Below the pieces are notes generated by a model that saw only the letters and a program-made list of their open reading frames with translations, did no database searches and was not told the DNA's origin. This document shows, piece after piece, positions 54,798 through 55,569 of a DNA stretch of 55,569 nucleotides; within the stretch, counting starts at the first letter, position 1, and each line of letters begins with the position of its first letter. This DNA comes from a virus, in the IMG/VR virus record IMGVR_UViG_3300009068_002792, positions 1 to 55,569 of that record; one strand, written 5' to 3'. The position numbers were made by a program, and so were the translations under genes.

Positions 54798-55399
54798 AGA
54801 AAAATAATAAAAATAAAATTGATTGTCTCATAAAAAATCTGTGGGCTTCAGTCGAAGAAATGAATAAAGATTTATTTATAGATTTAGAAAAACAAGAGAT
54901 ATTTAAAGTTTCTTCTGGAGAAAAATGCAAATTTTTTTCAAGTGGTAGTAAGAAAAACGATAGTATATATTATGTAATAAATTTTAACGGAACAAAATTG
55001 AAAGTCCATCGTTTATTTTTCTATTACCATCACGGATATTTACCACCTCTAGTAGATCATAAAGACAGAAATTCTCAAAATAATAATATAGAAAATTTAA
55101 GAGAATTAACTAAGAGTGAGAATGGTAGAAATACAGATAAAAGAAGTGGTTTAACATCAAGACATAAAGGAGTATTTTGGTCTATTAAAAGAAAAAAATG
55201 GGAAACAAGGATTACGCTGAATGGAAAAGGTAAGTTTTTAGGTTATTATGAAAACGAAGATTATGCTGGTCAAGTAGTCAATGACGCAATAAGAAAATAT
55301 GGTTTAGAAGAAGTATCAGTAATGAATGATACTCCTCAAGAAAGAGCAAGGAAATTAAGTTTATTTGACAACCTAGAACCTATTACAGATTTAAAATGA
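54794..55399 (+). CDS. HNH homing endonuclease with AP2 DNA-binding domain
   Basis: This 201-residue protein has an N-terminal NUMOD-like region, an HNH motif (KVHRLFFYYHHGYLPPLVDHKDRN, NNIENLRELTKSENGRN), then an AP2-like DNA-binding domain (HKGVFWSIKRKKWETRITLNGKGKFLGYY). This is a common layout of phage homing endonucleases. It likely mobilises itself or neighbouring DNA. It overlaps the genes on both sides by 4 bases, so it has become part of the operon. Confidence 0.8.
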   Translation: MKKNNKNKIDCLIKNLWASVEEMNKDLFIDLEKQEIFKVSSGEKCKFFSSGSKKNDSIYYVINFNGTKLKVHRLFFYYHHGYLPPLVDHKDRNSQNNNIENLRELTKSENGRNTDKRSGLTSRHKGVFWSIKRKKWETRITLNGKGKFLGYYENEDYAGQVVNDAIRKYGLEEVSVMNDTPQERARKLSLFDNLEPITDLK

Positions 55400-55569
55400 A
55401 GAAAAAACCTCATATTTTAGAAGTCAAAGAGCAAGATGGATACCAATATATCGAATTACCAGATTCTCTTTTAAAGAAGATGGGATGGAAAATTGGTGAT
55501 ACGATTGATTGGCAAGACAACAAAGATGGTAGTTGGACTTTATTGAAAGTCGCAAGTCCTTGTAAATCA
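55396..55569 (+). CDS. AbrB-like small protein (partial at the window edge)
   Basis: The last frame (MKKKPHILEVKEQDGYQYIE...LPDSLLKKMGWKIGDTIDWQDNKDGSW) runs to the window edge. LPDSLLKKMGWKIGDTIDW resembles the swapped-hairpin AbrB/MazE-type DNA-binding fold found in small phage proteins. Only 58 residues are visible. Confidence 0.45.
   Translation, partial: MKKKPHILEVKEQDGYQYIELPDSLLKKMGWKIGDTIDWQDNKDGSWTLLKVASPCKS

Overview
The window is very AT-rich (clearly below 35% GC by eye), almost fully coding, and built from tightly packed genes, many joined by 4-20 base overlaps. The content is that of a large tailed phage (or a phage-like contig). It has a DnaB-type helicase N-terminus, a RecA/UvsX recombinase, class Ia ribonucleotide reductase (NrdA/NrdB), a dNMP kinase, a dCMP deaminase, its own sigma factor, a UV-damage endonuclease, HNH endonucleases, a tmRNA, a tRNA and several small proteins of types common in phages. 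No capsid, terminase or tail-sheath gene lies in the window, so the phage call rests on gene company. A PEP-CTERM protein with an autotransporter-associated beta-strand repeat points to a host in the Verrucomicrobiota/Planctomycetota area (inference).

Layout. 1-2.7 kb (minus): helicase, small acidic protein, PD-(D/E)XK nuclease, RecA/UvsX and a small unknown. 2.7-25.7 kb (minus): one continuous block of about 28 glycan genes. It holds nucleotide-sugar enzymes (GDP-mannose 4,6-dehydratase, RmlB-like, an iron-sulfur RfbH-type 3-dehydratase, a sugar aminotransferase, a Gfo/Idh dehydrogenase, a hexapeptide acyltransferase, several reductase/epimerases), many glycosyltransferases, methyltransferases, and a ThDP-enzyme/aldolase/acylating-dehydrogenase cassette. 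25.7-33.1 kb (minus): small structural or surface proteins, a BspA-type leucine-rich repeat protein, the PEP-CTERM protein, a transglutaminase-like cysteine peptidase candidate and two tandem paralogues. 33.1-35.5 kb: GT32-like, cytidylyltransferase, GT25, HNH. 35.6-37.1 kb: tmRNA (minus), two small genes, and a structured non-coding RNA candidate (plus). 37.1-43.8 kb (minus): nrdB, nrdA, a GT4, a sigma factor, dNMP kinase. 43.85 kb to the end (mostly plus): nucleotide metabolism (GMP reductase/IMPDH family, dCMP deaminase, PurA), two nucleotidyltransferase-like proteins abutting a tRNA-Ser, a family of 29-bp repeats, UvdE and small phage proteins.

Regulation. The clearest unexpected signal is promoter geometry. 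Many genes have a near-consensus sigma-70 promoter whose -10 box ends exactly 6-7 bases before the start codon, which predicts leaderless mRNAs. A second set of genes, many of them small or structural, carries GTGTAA 7-9 bases before the start codon with no TTGACA box, often with TTTAA just upstream. This set may belong to the phage-encoded sigma factor. The promoter rule also fixes several start codons (35533, 43787, 54150).

Metabolic logic. dCMP deaminase (C to U/T), a CBS-less GMP reductase-like enzyme (G to I) and PurA (I towards A), with ribonucleotide reductase and dNMP kinase, would turn G and C nucleotides into the A and T this genome needs. The glycan block would make unusual sugars (3-deoxy, acetamido, possibly two-carbon-branched) and attach them to phage or host surfaces.
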